Part shown: one piece after another, positions 1-12,509 of the stretch
Numbering within the stretch: the first letter of the stretch is position 1
How the letters are laid out: every line of letters starts with the position of its first letter
DNA from: Daphnia pulex
Taxonomy: Eukaryota; Arthropoda; Branchiopoda; Diplostraca; Daphniidae
Assembly (NCBI RefSeq): GCF_021134715.1
Contig: NC_060022.1
Span: 2,237,001 to 2,301,000 of the forward strand
Length of the DNA: 64,000 nt
Direction: 5' to 3'
Program-made: the position numbers and the translations under genes
The notes under the pieces: model-generated
Databases searched by the model: none
The model's input: the letters and a program-made list of their open reading frames with translations, nothing else
What the model was told of the DNA's origin: nothing

Positions 1-5
1 CAAGG

Positions 6-1265
<1,260 letters not shown>

Positions 1266-1433
1266 CACTATCAAAAAGAACTTTCAAGACGTAGAGACAG
1301 TTAACCATGTCTTAAATTCCAGTGTAATAATAATTCGAAACACGTCTATTTATATATATTTGACGAAACCGCTCGGTATTAATAACAATGTCCAAATTGA
1401 TGAGAAAAACCGTTCATACAGATTTCAAATTTT

Positions 1434-3485
1434 CTAACGTTTTTCATCTACATTCTCGAGTTCCTCATTTTCGAATCGACTGTATCCCCTGTGATCAGAC
1501 GAGAATAACGTCAGAGCAGTTAGCTCAGATACTTTTTCAGGTTCATCGGATTTAAGGATTAGGACCAGTGGAGCAAAGACTAAATTCAAAACACCCATGC
1601 AAAGCATCAGGCGAGGAAAGCCCAAAGATTCCACCAGCATTCCACCTAACATTGGACCTGTTCAGTAGGAGCAAATTATTCGTCTGTCGCATTTGTAAGT
1701 TTAAAAATGTAACTATTGAAATCAACTAACCTAAACAGTAGGCTAAACTAACGGCTGTTTGTCCAAGAGCAAAGGTTTTACCGTACGACGGGGACAAATC
1801 GACAATCTTTTCTAAACGTTGACGATTTTCTGCCAGCCTTGGTATTTTAACAGGATAACATTAATTGATCAAAATTGAATGGGTGTTATAACATGGGCCA
1901 AACTTACGTAGCCAAGAGAGGCACTAGCGACGCATCAACAGCACCTATCCCGGCACCTATGCAGAAATGCGGACCAGTTAAATGGATGATGGAACTAGCA
2001 AGAGGCACCTGGATGATGAAATGAAATTTTCGCATGGAATGAATTTGAATTAAGTATTAAAACAAAATTGTTTACCAAAGTGCAAGAGATACCCAATATT
2101 ATCATAGAGAGCATTGCCACTTTCCAACGACCGACACGGTAAGCTAAACCACCGAGGAAGTGAGTGGTTAACAAGTAACCGCAACTGTCGGGAATAAAAA
2201 CAGCTCCAAGTTGCCAACGCTGTAATAGAAAATAGTCGTCGGATTGAAAGAGCAATAATAACTTATTTAGATTAAATCAATTCTGACTTCCGGTTTCATA
2301 GTCTTCATGAGCCAAAATGGCAAGCACGGTTCCAGAAGAGACATGACCGATGTGGAAATAAATATTGCGCCAACTACAACACCAAGAACCAAATGGCGAT
2401 GATGGACATACTGCTGAGGAGGTTCAACAGGTTTCCGGCTAGGACAATTTTCCGCTGAAAAACAAATGTCTTCTTCTATGGATTCGTCTTCATTCCTCTG
2501 TTGTTGATGATCAGAGACGCGCAGTGTCACCGAGAAAGCAACTACGAATCCATTTTTATTAAGGTTGGCTAAATTCCATGTCCTTAAATGACTTTTACCT
2601 AACAGAAGGGCAGCCAAGAAGGCGATTAATAGAAATGGTACAGATTTTCCAGTAAGCTGATATAAGAACCCGGCGATTGGATAACCTAGAAGGACTCCAA
2701 CGGCTCCTCCACCTAAAGCCTAGGTTGTACCAATAAATGTCAAATAAGAATTTTAAAAAACACTTAAAATTAGTAGACAGATACTCGGCCAAGAGCTTCG
2801 CTTCGTTTAGTCTCTTCGCTGTAAGTTGACGCTACCACCCCAAGGCCTACAGAAATTTGGCATTCAGTTCCAGACATAGTACATAAAGGGAATTGAATTA
2901 AAACGACCAGCAATTGTAAAACAAGCGGACGTGATGCCTTGCAGAGCCCGAGCTGACGACAAGATCTCATAAGATCGACCAAAGGCAAAGAGCAAAGCGC
3001 ATAAGATTAAATTGACGGTGCCAACGAGAAGAGGCAAAGCGAATCCTTGTCTCTGGCTGACGACGGCTATCAAAGGATTAGCCGCCAGCTGCACGATGGC
3101 TTTTAAAGAGAGCAGGAATCCCAGTCGACTATTATCGCCTATTTCAGGCTGGTAGCCTCGGCCAATGTGGAAGTGCTGGGCAGACGATTTCAATAAGTTG
3201 TACAGGCTAGACGATGTTTCGTTGCCAGTCTCGGGGCTGACAAGCGTCCCGTTTTCTTCCTGTCCATTTTCAGCACGGTGTACAAAATGCGGGAGAATCG
3301 GCACTGATTTCAAAATTGATTCAAATATGAGCGGGAAACTTAATATCAGATAATACATGTTAAATGATCTTTTACCAACCTACGGCCGTCAGTAGAAGAT
3401 TGTCCAGCAAAAGAGCGAAATAGACGCTGAGTAAAACAAATTTTTCGGTAACTCCGCGTTCTTTGTTGTAGAACAGCTTCCTCAT
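1434..3485 (-). CDS. SLC18 family vesicular amine transporter-like, 9 exons
   Basis: Members of this major-facilitator family (VMAT, VAChT) are proton antiporters that load amines into secretory vesicles. Exons on the minus strand: 3485-3380, 3303-2908, 2846-2785, 2719-2599, 2454-2288, 2219-2076, 2008-1908, 1837-1731, 1657-1434; total 1428 nt (475 aa), all in frame. Seen: TM1 FALLLDNLLLTAVVPILP with the family's Asp, a glycosylatable luminal loop (NGT, NET), then FGRSYEILSSARALQGI, ALGGGAVGVLLGYPIAGF, LEPCLPFWLMKTM, and GPMLGGMLVESLGFPRLM near the end. These match SLC18A in order. The ATG at 3485 gives a very short cytoplasmic tail; a longer open frame from 3558 is out of phase with TM1, so it was not used. 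VMAT, VAChT and the insect portabella-type paralogue cannot be separated by eye. Confidence 0.85.
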
Positions 3486-3829
3486 GTTGGATATTCTTCC
3501 GCCTGTCGAAGCTGCTGGGCTCAGAACTGGAGCTTTTAGGACTGTGTCCTGTCCTCATATTTATAGCAGTTGATGGCGTTGACTTACAGCCCAGTCAATG
3601 AGTATTAACTCGATGAAGCGCACGGAAGGATCGATCCTGAAAAAAAAAAAATCTGGTTATCGTAGCCGAAGCCACCAGCAGTCATACGTGTACGGTCGGC
3701 TAAACAATAAGAACAACTAAATAAGCAAAAAACCTCTTACCAGACTGTAACTTAGCACAAAGTAAGATGACAATTAAGAAACGGCATTGGAGTGTGAAAT
3801 TAGAAAAGGCTTCGTGGAGGTTTTTATTT
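3486..3829. other. Upstream region of the SLC18 gene
   Basis: This stretch lies between the SLC18 start and the first long repeat. It holds a short A-run and a possible 5' untranslated segment of the minus-strand gene. No further coding sequence or clear promoter element was recognised. Confidence 0.4.
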
Positions 3830-5110
3830 TAGACTGTGGTAGAGGGGCTCAGTTTAACTTGATGAGACCAACTATAAGACACTAAAATAATCCCGATTCG
3901 TTCACAGGATATTAGAAAACCGATTTTATGATTAAGTGGTTTGATCGTTTGGATTTAGGGATGAGAGAGTCGATTTAATTTCTATCGATATCTTATTATG
4001 CAAAATTAGATTATTAGAAGATTAGTGTCGTCTGCTTACGTTTTGTTTAAAAGTTTCAAAAAAGAGACGAAGTATAATTAGATAGAAGATGTAGAAAAAC
4101 GTAGCGATTAATTTTTTTTATGGAAACGTACAGTGTGTTACTGCACGAAAAATAGCATAACAAATAAAATTACAAAAATGTGGTCGTCGTATGAACTCGG
4201 TCGCGGTTCTCCATGCTGCTCTCCAATCCATGCTTTTTGTCAGGTAAATTTAAACTAAGAATACAAATTAAATTATTATATGGGAGCTTAGAAGTGTTGG
4301 TGTTAAGCCTGTTCCAAATTTGTGAAAAGTTATTTCCTTACCGATTTGATCATATGCCTCTTGACTATGCATGGCAGTTTGTTTGCACTGTAACCTTATT
4401 CTTCTTTGTGCAGATTTGAGGCCTGGCTGAGCCAGTCCTCATAAGTTATGTAAGTTTGGCTTGTGCTGGTATATACTTTGAATTGCCAACAATCCCACTA
4501 TCATTGCTAGGAAAATAATTCTCGTTACCTTTATTCCTGGAACATTGACTTGGAGCTAGACATTTCAATGATGCATAACTTGCAAAATGCAGTGCATTAT
4601 ATAGATGAAACATTTAATTCTCATGTTTATTAACAATTAGGGTACAACCACTGCTTTATTTTCAACTATTCTTAGCTCTTGTTGTTTCTGTCATTATTTT
4701 TTCGTAATAACCCATTTTTTTTTCATTTAGATAAACAGCATCCCTCTTGATTGGAGGAATTACCGATGTAGGGCGAATTACGACTCTTCCCTTTTCTTTA
4801 AATCTCCTCTGTCCTCGTGTACACCCATGTGAGTGTGGGCGGTGTATTCACGAGGACCCCCTTTTTCCTATCTCGCCTGTTGGCGGATTCAACTTCTCTG
4901 CGGATGAAGCCCTTGTGGATCCCTGGCCGAATTTCCCAGGCTCAAAGGTAGGACAAATTTATCTCTATTCTTCCTTTTTGACTATCCTGTGGAGTTGATT
5001 CTAAATCGTTACGAACTACGATTATTCCTGAGGCTGACTGTTGTTTGTTGACTCAGTAAGGGCTCATTGTAAATTCTCATTGCCCAACTCACAACTTTGT
5101 GAGTAACAAG
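3830..5110 (+). repeat. Non-coding repeat, copy 1 (upstream of Kunitz gene)
   Basis: A diverged direct copy of the segment at 12510-13670. Shared blocks occur in the same order. They include GACACTAAAATAATCCCGAT, TTTCTATCGATATCTTA, CAAAAATGTGGTC, GCATGGCAGTTTGTTTG, a block after ATTTGAGGCCTG, and the run from AGATAAACAGCATCCC to the TTCCCAGGCT before 4949. The last block looks like an exon of about 218 nt: a pyrimidine-rich AG before ATAAACAGC at 4732 and a GTAGG donor near 4949. A stop in that exon's best frame, and stops in the second copy, argue against a conserved protein. It may be a non-coding transcript or a decayed gene. Confidence 0.7.
4811..4857 (+). other. Conserved hairpin in repeat copy 1
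   Basis: GTCCTCGTG at 4811-4819 pairs perfectly with CACGAGGAC at 4849-4857. Inside it TACACC pairs with GGTGTA. The same fold is kept in copy 2 with a compensating base-pair change, which suggests selection on RNA structure. Confidence 0.6.
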
Positions 5111-5529
5111 TTATTTTTACTGGCATGGTGTTCTTGTTCAAAGTATTACATGACTTGTCGCTGGGTTGTTGACGAAACCAAAGGATCAAACACGGATACT
5201 GAAACACGAACACGTCTCTATTTGTTAGCCAAGCCTATTTGAGCTGCTAGGGGTCATTTTGAGAATCTACTTTTTTTTTTCTACGACAGGTTAAACGAAA
5301 ACTTTTGTTTTTCTAAAATCTGAGGAATTGGTGTTAGACACGTGCAGAGTTATGATGTCGGCTAACCCAGACGTGGGGTGATGCAATACGTCTAGTCACA
5401 TTGATATTGTAAAAATGCGGACTTTGCCGGGTGATGGAACAATGTGTACAAAGACTAAACTGTCTGCAATAATCGCGTGACATTGAGGAATTGTCGAGAT
5501 CTTCGTCCAAGTCGAGCAAACAAAAAAAT
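5111..5529. other. Intergenic, nothing recognised
   Basis: AT-rich sequence between repeat copy 1 and the degenerate open stretches. No gene, RNA gene or structured repeat was seen. Confidence 0.4.
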
Positions 5530-6195
5530 TGTTGCGAATGATAAGAATGGCCTTTCACACCGAAAATAGCATCTTAGATTTTAATCTGATGGCGCGGTCC
5601 AGTTGGCGAACATCTTCTGTCACGCCATGCAGTATTTGCGAATGTAGGTTAAATAGCCAAAACATGTGTAAAGACAAATCCGCGTACGGAATCGTTGACG
5701 CTCTGAAAACTTGGCCGGCCATGAGTATATAGATCCGCTAATATCAAAGAATGGACTGGCACGTTTCTTTTAAAAACCATTGGTTTTTAAAAAGTTCCCC
5801 ACTGGAAAATCAACCGTGTCAGCTCCAGCTCGGCGACGTCAGGATCGTAAATCCTCATAAAAGTGTCTTCGGAGGCACTCGTCAGTTTACGAAACGGCGT
5901 GTAGTAGTGGTAGACACTAGGTATATTATTGGTGACGGCCTCGACGTTTCACAGCCATCATTCATGGAACTGATGGAGGTATGCAGTCCTGGCATTGACG
6001 CAGTTCACGGCGGTGGAGGGTTCCAGCAGCTATTCTAATCCGGACGTGAGCCAAGTCAATACCATAATACCTCCGCCGGTCTTCTCGAGAAGAATGTGGT
6101 AACAAACGACGTAGGATTTTGGGATATACAATGAGCGTTGGTAGCCAAGAATGATGATTCTCTGCCGGGGAAAAATGGAGAGCACAATAAAACAT
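5530..6195 (-). pseudogene. Degenerate coding relic, family not identified
   Basis: Several open segments in changing frames occur on the minus strand. They include HILLEKTGGGIMVLTWLTSG followed by a stop (about 6115-6050), TPFRKLTSASEDTFMRIYD (about 5900) and STIPYADLSLHMFWLFNLHS (about 5700). They are protein-like in composition but interrupted by stops and frame changes, with no splice pattern that joins them. The plus strand is also open over part of this stretch (5751-6038), so the strand is uncertain. I do not recognise a family. It could be a decayed gene, a fragment of a mobile element, or chance. Confidence 0.3.
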
Positions 6196-7095
6196 AAATG
6201 ATTAAAAGGCGGCGTTAATGTCCAAGCTCCGAAACTCTACTGAACAATAAGCAATATGTTTCAAGGGTTTCTTTTTTAACCAAAACAAAATTTGAAATCT
6301 AATAACAAAGTGTAACTTGAACGGATTACTTTGTGTTTTTGTTGTTTGAGAATTGCTGTGATTAAAATAGATACTTTACAGACATTGGAATTCCGATTTG
6401 TCAATCAGTTCGTGAATGTTTCGTAATCAAATTTGTAACTTGTGTTGACTATACGACGCATTGGGTATACAATGACGGATTCATCGTCGTCATTGGAAAT
6501 TTGGGAATTTCCATATCCAAATAAGCGGCTCCCCGGCAAACAACAACGCGTGTTATTATGCAATTTGAACTCGACCGTTTGTAAATGGTACGTCAGTCCA
6601 TAATGTTTACAGCCCTTTCAGAACTGCTGAGACGAAAAGAATTTTATACACTGACTAATGGAAACCCAGGCATTAAATATGGTACGTAAATTGGGTTGCT
6701 TTAGACTCAAATTGCACAGATTTTTCTCAGCTTTTTAGTATAGTCAACGTTTCATATTGTAAAACATGTGTTTCCGGGCTTGCCGCTAATATATTCAGTC
6801 AAACAAGTGTCGGATTAATAGGCAAGGAAACAAGAAGAAGAATTTTACTTTTTCAAAAGAAAACAAGAAACATTTCCGAGAGGAAACCAGCTCGAGTTTT
6901 GAATTACAGACGAAACAGCATCACATTTCTTCATCATCGGTCAAATGGTTCGATTCCTCCATGTTTGTGTTGTTGTTGTTTTTTCTCTCTCGCTTGGTTG
7001 TTATTTGTTGATGTGGCGGGTCACATGGCGTTGCTTTTATTGCTTCTGGGCAAGCGAGTGACGCTAGCAAGATTTGCTGCTCAGTTCTTATCGAG
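6196..7095. other. Upstream region of the Kunitz gene
   Basis: About 900 nt of AT-rich sequence between the degenerate stretch and the TATA box. Small open frames exist but none resembles a protein. It probably contains distal regulatory DNA of the secreted Kunitz protein gene. Confidence 0.35.
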
Positions 7096-7132
7096 TATAA
7101 AGGACCTCGAGTTGGACAGGATAACTTCATTC
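7096..7132 (+). promoter_or_regulatory. TATA box and initiator of the Kunitz gene
   Basis: TATAAAGG at 7096-7103 in a GAG context is followed about 30 nt later by TTCATTC (7126-7132), which fits an arthropod-type initiator. The first ATG of the secreted protein lies about 120 nt downstream, giving a plausible 5' untranslated region. A strong TATA suggests regulated rather than housekeeping expression. Confidence 0.6.
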
Positions 7133-7249
7133 GATCACAGATTCACAGCTAGCCAGCATCAAGTCTACAGAGTTCCAGAAGGAGGAAGAGTACATTAAAC
7201 TAAAGAGTTGTCTTGATTGAGTTCGCAAAAGTAATAAGACGAACGAAAA

Positions 7250-10200
7250 ATGTTGTCGGAGAAATTGATTTTCATTCTCCTGCTCGCAGCCGTTGCCACG
7301 GCTATCCCACGTAAGTTTGTTTTAATTATTGCATTTGATTGATTCGGTTATTTTTTAAATCATTCCCGGTCGGGAACTAGAATTATCGCTTCAATGGGTT
7401 ATCATTACACTGCAAGATTTGCACTTTGAACTTTGATGATGGCCTCAAAACCAGCTAGTTTCTAGAGAAATGATGGGGAATAAAATTAACAAAGTGTGTT
7501 TACATTAATGCCATCAAATACAGGACCCGATGACAGCGAAGAGTCCAAGGCCGACGACGAAGATGATTGCTCACTGCCGGCCATCCAACCAGGAATAAAA
7601 AAAAGCTGTAGTGGTTTTTTAACCCGTTGGACATTCAATAATGGCGCCTGCCAACAAATCACTTACGGCGGATGTGGAGGCACGAAAAACCTCTTCGAAA
7701 CCGAATACGCTTGCAACGCTAAATGCAATAGGAAAGGTACTTTGATTCTCATTTTCCAATAGAAATTCATAACGGAATTATTTGGCTCACACAAATTTAT
7801 TGTTTGCCATTTCAGCTTTGCTTCGAGGACCGCCGGGTGCTCGATCCAGCGAATCCGCACCTTCTCCGTGCCACTTACCGTCTGCTGCCGGTTATTGCCG
7901 TGCTCACATCCCCAGTTTTTACTTTGATTCGGTATCCGGTGAATGCAAATCGTTTGTCTACACCGGATGCAAGGGAAATGCAAACAATTTTTTTTCAATG
8001 GAAGACTGTCGAAAGACCTGCAAGGTCAGGCAGATAGTTGCAGTAACGCTTCCTGCTACTATTAAAGGTATTTCATTTTTGCTGTAAAATAATTATAATA
8101 ATCGCTAAACAATATACTTATCGTTTTATTTATAATGCGTAGATTCTGCAAAGACCGTGAGTGACATTTGCAGTCTTCCACCTGACAATTCGAAAACCAC
8201 AGGCCGTGCTTGTATGGCTTTTGTTCCATCCTGGACTTTTAATTCCACCTCGAATAAATGTGAAAGTTATGTTTACGGAGGGTGCGGCAAAACGGCTAAT
8301 CTTTTCAGAACGGAAGAAGCCTGTCAATCCACATGCGGATCAACAGCCAGTAAGAATCAGTTGAAACCATTAATGAAATCAAATCTAATCATTCATTGTA
8401 TTAACTTTTGCATATATTTCAAGAAACTGTTATCCACGCCTCAGTTCGAAATCAGGAATCATGTCTTCTTCCTGTCGCCAAGGGTCCTTGTTTCGGCTTC
8501 ATGAAACGCTACGGTTTCAATAAGGTAATTAACAAATGTATTTTGATTATCAGACGACACCTCAACTTGACGGTTTGTTCATTTCCAGGAAAAGAACAGG
8601 TGTGAACTATTTACTTATGGAGGTTGCCAAGGAAACAGTTAAGTAACTTATAATAAACTTATTATTAATAAATTAACTTATTAATAATGTTAACTTATAA
8701 TAAATTAACACTTAGGTAACAATTTCGCAACTGCTGATCAATGTTTTGACGCATGTGGAGGCGCTTTGCCCAGTTTGGGTAAATAATTTTAACGAAGATT
8801 GACGTCAATCTTGGTCTAAATTTTTATTGATTTGATTAACAGTCTCCGAGTGCGAGCAAGTAACATGTCCCATTTCGAACAAACGATATTTTGAGAGAGG
8901 ATGTCGACCAGATTACAAAGGAAAGGCTTGTTGCCCGACTAGCTTCAGCTGCCGTAAGTTGCCTTAATAATAACCAGTTTCATTTGAAATTAATAATCAC
9001 TTTCACGGTGAACTTGACTCTCTGCAGCTGATGATAAATCAGCCAAAGGTGTTTGCCATTACGGCGGAGTGACTTACCAATTGGGACAGAAAGTTCCAGC
9101 CGTGACTGAAGACCAGCCGTGCAAAACAAATTGCTTCTGCGTTAGCAGTGTCGAGCAGTAAGTGCAAAGTGCGGTCCATCTCGAGAAACGCTGTTTAATT
9201 ATCTTTGCGTTTCTAGTCAAGACGGAGCGACAATTAAATGCAGCGACGTGGAGTGTCCATTAGTGGATCCGCCATCCAATGGCAAAGAGGGATGCGAATT
9301 AGTAACGAAACCCAACACTTGTTGCCCTTCTTATCAATGCCGTGAGTTGTCTCCAGATTTAACATTATCAATTTTTTAAAAAAGAAGAACTTAATTTAAT
9401 TAAAAATACGAAACATTTCAGACGATCATTCGTCAGAAGAAAAGGAAGTCGATATCTGCTTGCTGAACGGCAAAGAGTTCAACAGGGGGCAAGCCATTCC
9501 GACCGGAGATCCATGCAAAACTTGCACATGTGTTGAAGGATTCACAGGTTTCGTACAATTTGATTAGAGTAGCTGAATATTGTAGTGACACATTTATTTC
9601 CGTACAGGATTGAACGGACCAGGATGTCGTGACACTCAATGCCTTATCGACAATCGTATCGGATGTGTTCCAGTCTACACGGAAAATGTTTGCTGCCCTA
9701 CGAGTTACAAATGCGGTAAAATTGCAGTTTTCTTAATGATAAACCTATTTTTGATCAAATTATTTTTGAAAATCAGCTAAAGATACGGTTGCGGCAGCCG
9801 AGAATAAGACGAGAATCATCCGTGTGGAAGGCGGACCCGGTAAACAGAGCGCCGTGACACTTCCGTTCTTGATTCCCGGAGGAAACGTGAGAAAATGGCA
9901 AGTGAAAGCAGCACTTTGTCTTTTGCCAAGAGATATAGGAAGATGCAGGGCTTCTGTTCCTTCGTTTTACTATGACGCCGATCAACTGAAATGCGTGCTC
10001 TTCAATTTCGGCGGTTGCGACGTAATTATTTAACAACACACATATTTCATGCCATAATTAACTAATCAAACCAATTCAATTTAAAAAGGGAAATGCAAAT
10101 CGTTTCTCATCCGAGGCCGAGTGTTTGTCAACTTGCCAGCATTCCGACGTGGCAGAAACTGGTACGGTTGCCGAACCCGTGGCTACCGAAGAAACCAAAA

Positions 10201-12096
10201 AGACAGTCGAAGGAACCAAAAAAGTCGCATCACCTTTCAAACGTAAATCAAACAAATTCTAAAACCCTACTCGGTCTCTTTTCATGAATACTAATTTGTT
10301 TTACATCTTTTTCCAGCCAGTGGAGTCGCTGTCACATTACCGGCGCTGATTCCCGAAGATTGGGGCAAAGGAAAAGACTCGTCTTCCATCATGCTCCAGC
10401 GATGCTTGATGCCAATGCACATTGGACCTTGCCGGATGTCTCTTGAAAAATTCTATTACGACACTGAAAAGAAAGATTGTCTTTTGTTCTTCTACGGTGG
10501 CTGCAAGGTAATTAGAAACTTGATTAACTTTGTAACCGTATTTTTATTAGACGAATTCAATATTCTCCAGGGCAACTCGAATCAATTCGACACAGTGGAG
10601 GAATGTCGGCAAACTTGTCGCGTTAAATCTGAGGATGTAGCCAAACCGACTACTGCTATTCAGCAACCGGATCAAGATATAGCTAGTAAGTTACATATCC
10701 CTTATTAACAGCGTGTTGAATGATTTTAACCAATTTTTTCTCCAATATAGAAGTCGCTAAGCCGAGCGTGTGTGAAATGCCGCAAGAAGTTGGACCTTGC
10801 AAAGGACAAGTACCCGCCTATTTTTACAATAAGGATAGTGGAGCTTGCGAGAGCTTCTGGTTTGGTGGGTGTCGGGGCAACGCCAATCGGTTCGAGACAG
10901 AAGCCGAGTGTCAAACGAAATGTATTCCAAGTAGCTTGACTCCAGTATCGGCCGTGATTGGTGTAAAAGGAGCTGCACCTACTTTGGCACCCTCCTCAGG
11001 TAGTTATAGTCGCTGCAAATTAATTAAAACATTCACTTGAATTCTAAACTTTTAGACACTGTTGCCGAACACTGCAAGTTGCCCGCTGACATTGGCCCTT
11101 GCAGAGCTGCCAAGCCCCGCTATCATTATAATTTGACGGCCGGAGAGTGTCAGCCGTTCAATTTCGGAGGGTGTAGAGGCAACAACAACAATTTCCAGAC
11201 TATCGAACAATGTCAGAGCGAATGCGCTGCTGGTGGCGCCGTCAATCAACCCCTTCTAGCGTCGATTAAAGAACACGTCAGAAAAGAAATGAATGAAGGT
11301 AATTGCACAATGCACAATGGAAATAATGTTGTCGTGATTGATAGTTTGTAATACATTTTCGCATTACTTTAATTTAACAGAGGAAATCAACAGGTGCAAA
11401 TTACCAGCCGATGTCGGTTTCTGCCGCTCTTTCCAGGAGCGATTCTATTACGACAGCATCGAGAGTCAGTGCAAGGTAAAGTCATTTTCGATTTGAAAAG
11501 TGTTACGAGTAATATTACCAATTATTTTCATATTGTTTTGAATTAATAAAGACATTTTCGTGGGGCGGATGTCGTGGAAATTCAAACAATTTTCCCACAT
11601 CAGAGGAATGTATGGTCACTTGCGACAGACAAGGGAAGTTGGCTGCGGCTGTCACTGCTGACGCTAAGACTCCCGGTCGATTCAGAGCTCCATCTCGATT
11701 CAGAGCTACTCCCGTCGTCGAAGACACCGCCCAGCCCGAAGTAGATACCAAGGAGTCTGAATTAGAAGCTGGTACGTAAAAGTTACATTGTCATTGAGAA
11801 CTATTGTTAATGTTGATGTCTGCTGCTATCAAACAGCCTCAAGGAGAAGCGGCTTGACTTGCAAGTTCGGCAACGAGACACTAAACTTGGGTGATCGACT
11901 TCAGTCGGACGATCCTTGTGAGGAGTGCGTCTGTTCTACGCCACCAGAGATCACCTGCACACGGCAAACGTGCCCCCCATTTCCGGTCCTGAATGGCGCG
12001 GCCACCTGCCGAGAGACGGTCGTTCCCGATCAATGTTGTCCCATCATTGAATGCGTCTCCGCCAATCCACCAGTCCTTGATCCGCAAACCATTTGA
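7250..12096 (+). CDS. Secreted protein with nine Kunitz and three VWC domains
   Basis: A secreted multidomain protein, probably a serine-protease inhibitor or matrix protein related in style to papilin. 21 exons: 7250-7310, 7524-7736, 7816-8067, 8143-8349, 8424-8524, 8589-8637, 8716-8778, 8843-8953, 9028-9157, 9217-9341, 9422-9547, 9608-9715, 9777-10021, 10089-10242, 10317-10507, 10571-10685, 10751-10999, 11056-11298, 11381-11475, 11552-11771, 11837-12096; total 3318 nt (1105 aa). Order: signal peptide (1-18), Kunitz 1-4 (about 36-310), a Cys-rich linker (about 318-352), two VWC-like domains (about 360-515), Kunitz 5-9 (about 562-970), and a C-terminal VWC (about 1020-1098). Every Kunitz domain has all six cysteines. 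P1 residues are S, R, M, F, R, R, K, R, R. Papilin's thrombospondin repeats are absent. Confidence 0.88.
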
Positions 12097-12347
12097 GTGC
12101 TGTGAGTTCATATTTCAATAGAGTGCAGATGGAAGCTGGGTGGAGCCTGTGATCGGGCCTTTTGAGTGGTTTTAGTACCGGCAATGAAGTCTTACTCCGA
12201 AAAACATATTACACATATTATATCCAGCAAAAGTCATCCATATGAATTGATCCTTTCATTCTCTCCAAAATCACCTCGCTTGCCTTCAAATTTAGATTCA
12301 TTTTTTAAAAGACATTTAATTCTCGGGTGCAATGTTTGTTTGATTTC

Positions 12348-12353
12348 AATAAA
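12348..12353 (+). terminator. Poly(A) signal of the Kunitz gene
   Basis: AATAAA lies about 250 nt after the stop codon of the Kunitz/VWC gene, in a suitable AT-rich context. Confidence 0.6.
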
Positions 12354-12509
12354 GAAAAATTTCAGTAAATTAAACACTTATTGTAAAGAATTATTTTCTA
12401 TTTCATTCCTTTTTCAACTGTGTTTAAAAGTAGTGTTGGTTCACTTGGTTGTCTATTAACGCAAAGCCGTTGTTTAATTATTCGTGCAAATTTTAACTTT
12501 TATCTTGAT

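Noticed and set aside
3346-3558. 70-aa minus-strand frame at the SLC18 5' end
   Set aside because: It is out of phase with the conserved first helix. The start at 3485 in another frame gives the family sequence.
4747-4998. 83-aa frame in repeat copy 1
   Set aside because: The equivalent frame is not kept in copy 2, and it crosses the predicted splice donor.
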